From Avibacterium volantium_A (GTDB lineage: Bacteria; Pseudomonadota; Gammaproteobacteria; Enterobacterales; Pasteurellaceae), in the NCBI RefSeq assembly GCF_049366555.1, contig NZ_JBMMGT010000017.1:1-52078 (forward strand): a stretch of 52,078 nucleotides of DNA. Direction: 5' to 3'. The stretch's first letter is position 1; each line of letters begins with the position of its first letter. The notes beneath the pieces were generated by a model. That model was not told the DNA's origin and ran no database searches. It saw nothing but the letters and a program-made list of their open reading frames with translations. Shown one piece after another: positions 51,112 through 52,078 of this stretch. The position numbers and the translations under genes are program-made.

Positions 51112-52044
51112 ATGTTTGAGCTTTTAACTTTGTTGGCGGACGGCAAGAAAAATTCTCGCCAAAATTTGACCGCACTTTTACATTGTGATGAAACACAACT
51201 CTATGCTCATATTCAGGCGCTAAGCGAACTGGGCATTAAATTTGAACTAAACGGTGATGAAATCCAGCTCAAGCCAGAATTGCCCTTGCTTTCGGCGGAG
51301 AAAATAAAGCAACGTCTTGCGCCTTATCCCGTGCTAGTCAAACCTGTGATTCATTCCACAAATCAATTTTTATTGGAACAGATTGAGCAGCTAGAAAAAG
51401 GGCAGCTGTGCTTGGCGGAATATCAATACGCAGGGCGTGGGCGGCGTGGGCGTGATTGGCTTTCGCCCTTTGCAGGGCAGATTATTCTTAGCGTCTATTG
51501 GACATTCCCACCGCAGATTTCGCTGAATGGGTTGAGTTTAGTTATCGGCATTGCCATTGCAGAAACCTTACAAGCCTTTGGCGCGCAAAGCATCGGGTTA
51601 AAATGGCCGAATGATGTGTTATTGCAAGGGCGAAAGCTGGCGGGCGTGCTGGTGGAAATTGCTAATCGTAAGAATGGCTTGCTGAATTTGATTATTGGCA
51701 TTGGCATTAACCTTGCCTTGCCGAAACAGACTAATATTAATCAACCTTGGGCAGAATTACGAGAAATTCTACCGCACTTTGATCGCGATGAAATCATCAT
51801 CGCGCTAGTGCAGCGACTTTATCATTATCTCGATCTCTTTGAACAAAAAGGAATGGCATTTTTTCATTCACGCTGGGCGGAATGGGATGCTTTTCTTAAT
51901 CAGCCCGTGAGCTTGATCAGCGAAAACGCGAGCCAGCACGGCATTGAACGTGGCATAGACAGCGAAGGCTACCTGTTATTAGAAACGGAACAAGGCCTTG
52001 TGCGATTTAATGGCGGCGAAGTGTCGCTACGGCAAAAAGCGTAA
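51112..52044 (+). CDS. birA: Biotin-protein ligase and biotin operon repressor BirA
   Basis: A 310-residue bifunctional protein: a short N-terminal winged-helix domain (about 1-60, FELLTLLADGKKNSRQNLTALL), then the ligase core with STNQFLLEQI, the biotinyl-AMP loop GRGRRGRDWLSPF, SLVIGIAIAETLQAFGAQSIGLKWPNDVLLQGRKLAGVLVE with the catalytic Lys, and a C-terminal SH3-like domain (GIERGIDSEGYLLLE). The start is set by AAAAGGAAAAG 4-6 bases before Met-Phe-Glu; the frame opens 28 codons earlier within the guaB promoter region. Divergent from guaB. The DNA-binding domain is poorly conserved against E. coli, so repressor function is less sure than ligase function. Confidence 0.92.
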   Translation: MFELLTLLADGKKNSRQNLTALLHCDETQLYAHIQALSELGIKFELNGDEIQLKPELPLLSAEKIKQRLAPYPVLVKPVIHSTNQFLLEQIEQLEKGQLCLAEYQYAGRGRRGRDWLSPFAGQIILSVYWTFPPQISLNGLSLVIGIAIAETLQAFGAQSIGLKWPNDVLLQGRKLAGVLVEIANRKNGLLNLIIGIGINLALPKQTNINQPWAELREILPHFDRDEIIIALVQRLYHYLDLFEQKGMAFFHSRWAEWDAFLNQPVSLISENASQHGIERGIDSEGYLLLETEQGLVRFNGGEVSLRQKA

Positions 52045-52078
52045 AAGCCGAACACAAAATAAAAGGGGAAGGCTGTTT

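Overview
The window is a stretch of Pasteurellaceae chromosome. The main evidence is the 9-mer AAGTGCGGT and its complement ACCGCACTT, the Haemophilus influenzae-type DNA uptake signal sequence (USS). It recurs throughout, inside genes and as inverted pairs that serve as terminators. Gene content agrees: a P5/OmpA porin, a YciU/HI1450-type DNA mimic, the HI1161-hemH-ydiJ block, the yciC-yciB-yciA-yciI block, and speF-potE. The USS dialect points to the Haemophilus/Aggregatibacter/Pasteurella/Avibacterium side of the family. I cannot name the genus from sequence alone.

Layout. Positions 1-3060 are an AT-rich acquired segment: a D12-class adenine methyltransferase cut by the window edge, a probable partner restriction endonuclease (PD-(D/E)XK), and decayed transposase relics (IS481-like, IS256-like). 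Positions 3126-4513 encode a soluble PQQ glucose dehydrogenase-type protein whose signal peptide is broken by a one-base homopolymer indel. Positions 4580-11263 are core metabolism and stress genes: yciU, ppc, purR with a divergent 26-residue YnhF-like membrane peptide, a 2-Cys peroxiredoxin and metC. Positions 11331-14836 hold a TPP riboswitch driving two AfuA-like periplasmic binding proteins that flank a membrane metallophosphoesterase, an unusual combination. Positions 15060-26595 carry acnB, yciI-yciA-yciB-yciC, dld, hemH, a hotdog thioesterase and ydiJ. Positions 27032-34405 carry ompA, lemA with two TPM-domain genes, grxD, a candidate small RNA, a DUF3298-like lipoprotein, folP-glmM and sixA. 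Positions 34468-37585 encode two transporters (AbgT family, TcyP cystine symporter).

Positions 37718-41760 are the ornithine decarboxylase operon (speF-potE). Its leader encodes a SpeFL-type ornithine-sensing arrest peptide (HIRRTRHIM core). Upstream lies a second leader ORF with a strong ribosome binding site that runs through 19 copies of a tetranucleotide repeat. As written this ORF is out of frame with SpeFL and stops right after the repeat; one repeat more, or two fewer, would fuse it in frame to SpeFL. This looks like a phase-variable extension of a nascent-peptide metabolite sensor. I consider it the most interesting element in the window.

Positions 42304-45847 carry nhaP, a YafD-like EEP protein, a RidA-family protein and a YwiC-like membrane protein. 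Positions 45848-47846 are an AT-rich insertion with an unrecognised two-gene module: a soluble protein broken by two homopolymer indels and a four-helix membrane protein. Positions 47847-52044 carry guaA, guaB and the divergent birA.

No tRNA, rRNA, CRISPR array, prophage or intact insertion sequence was found.
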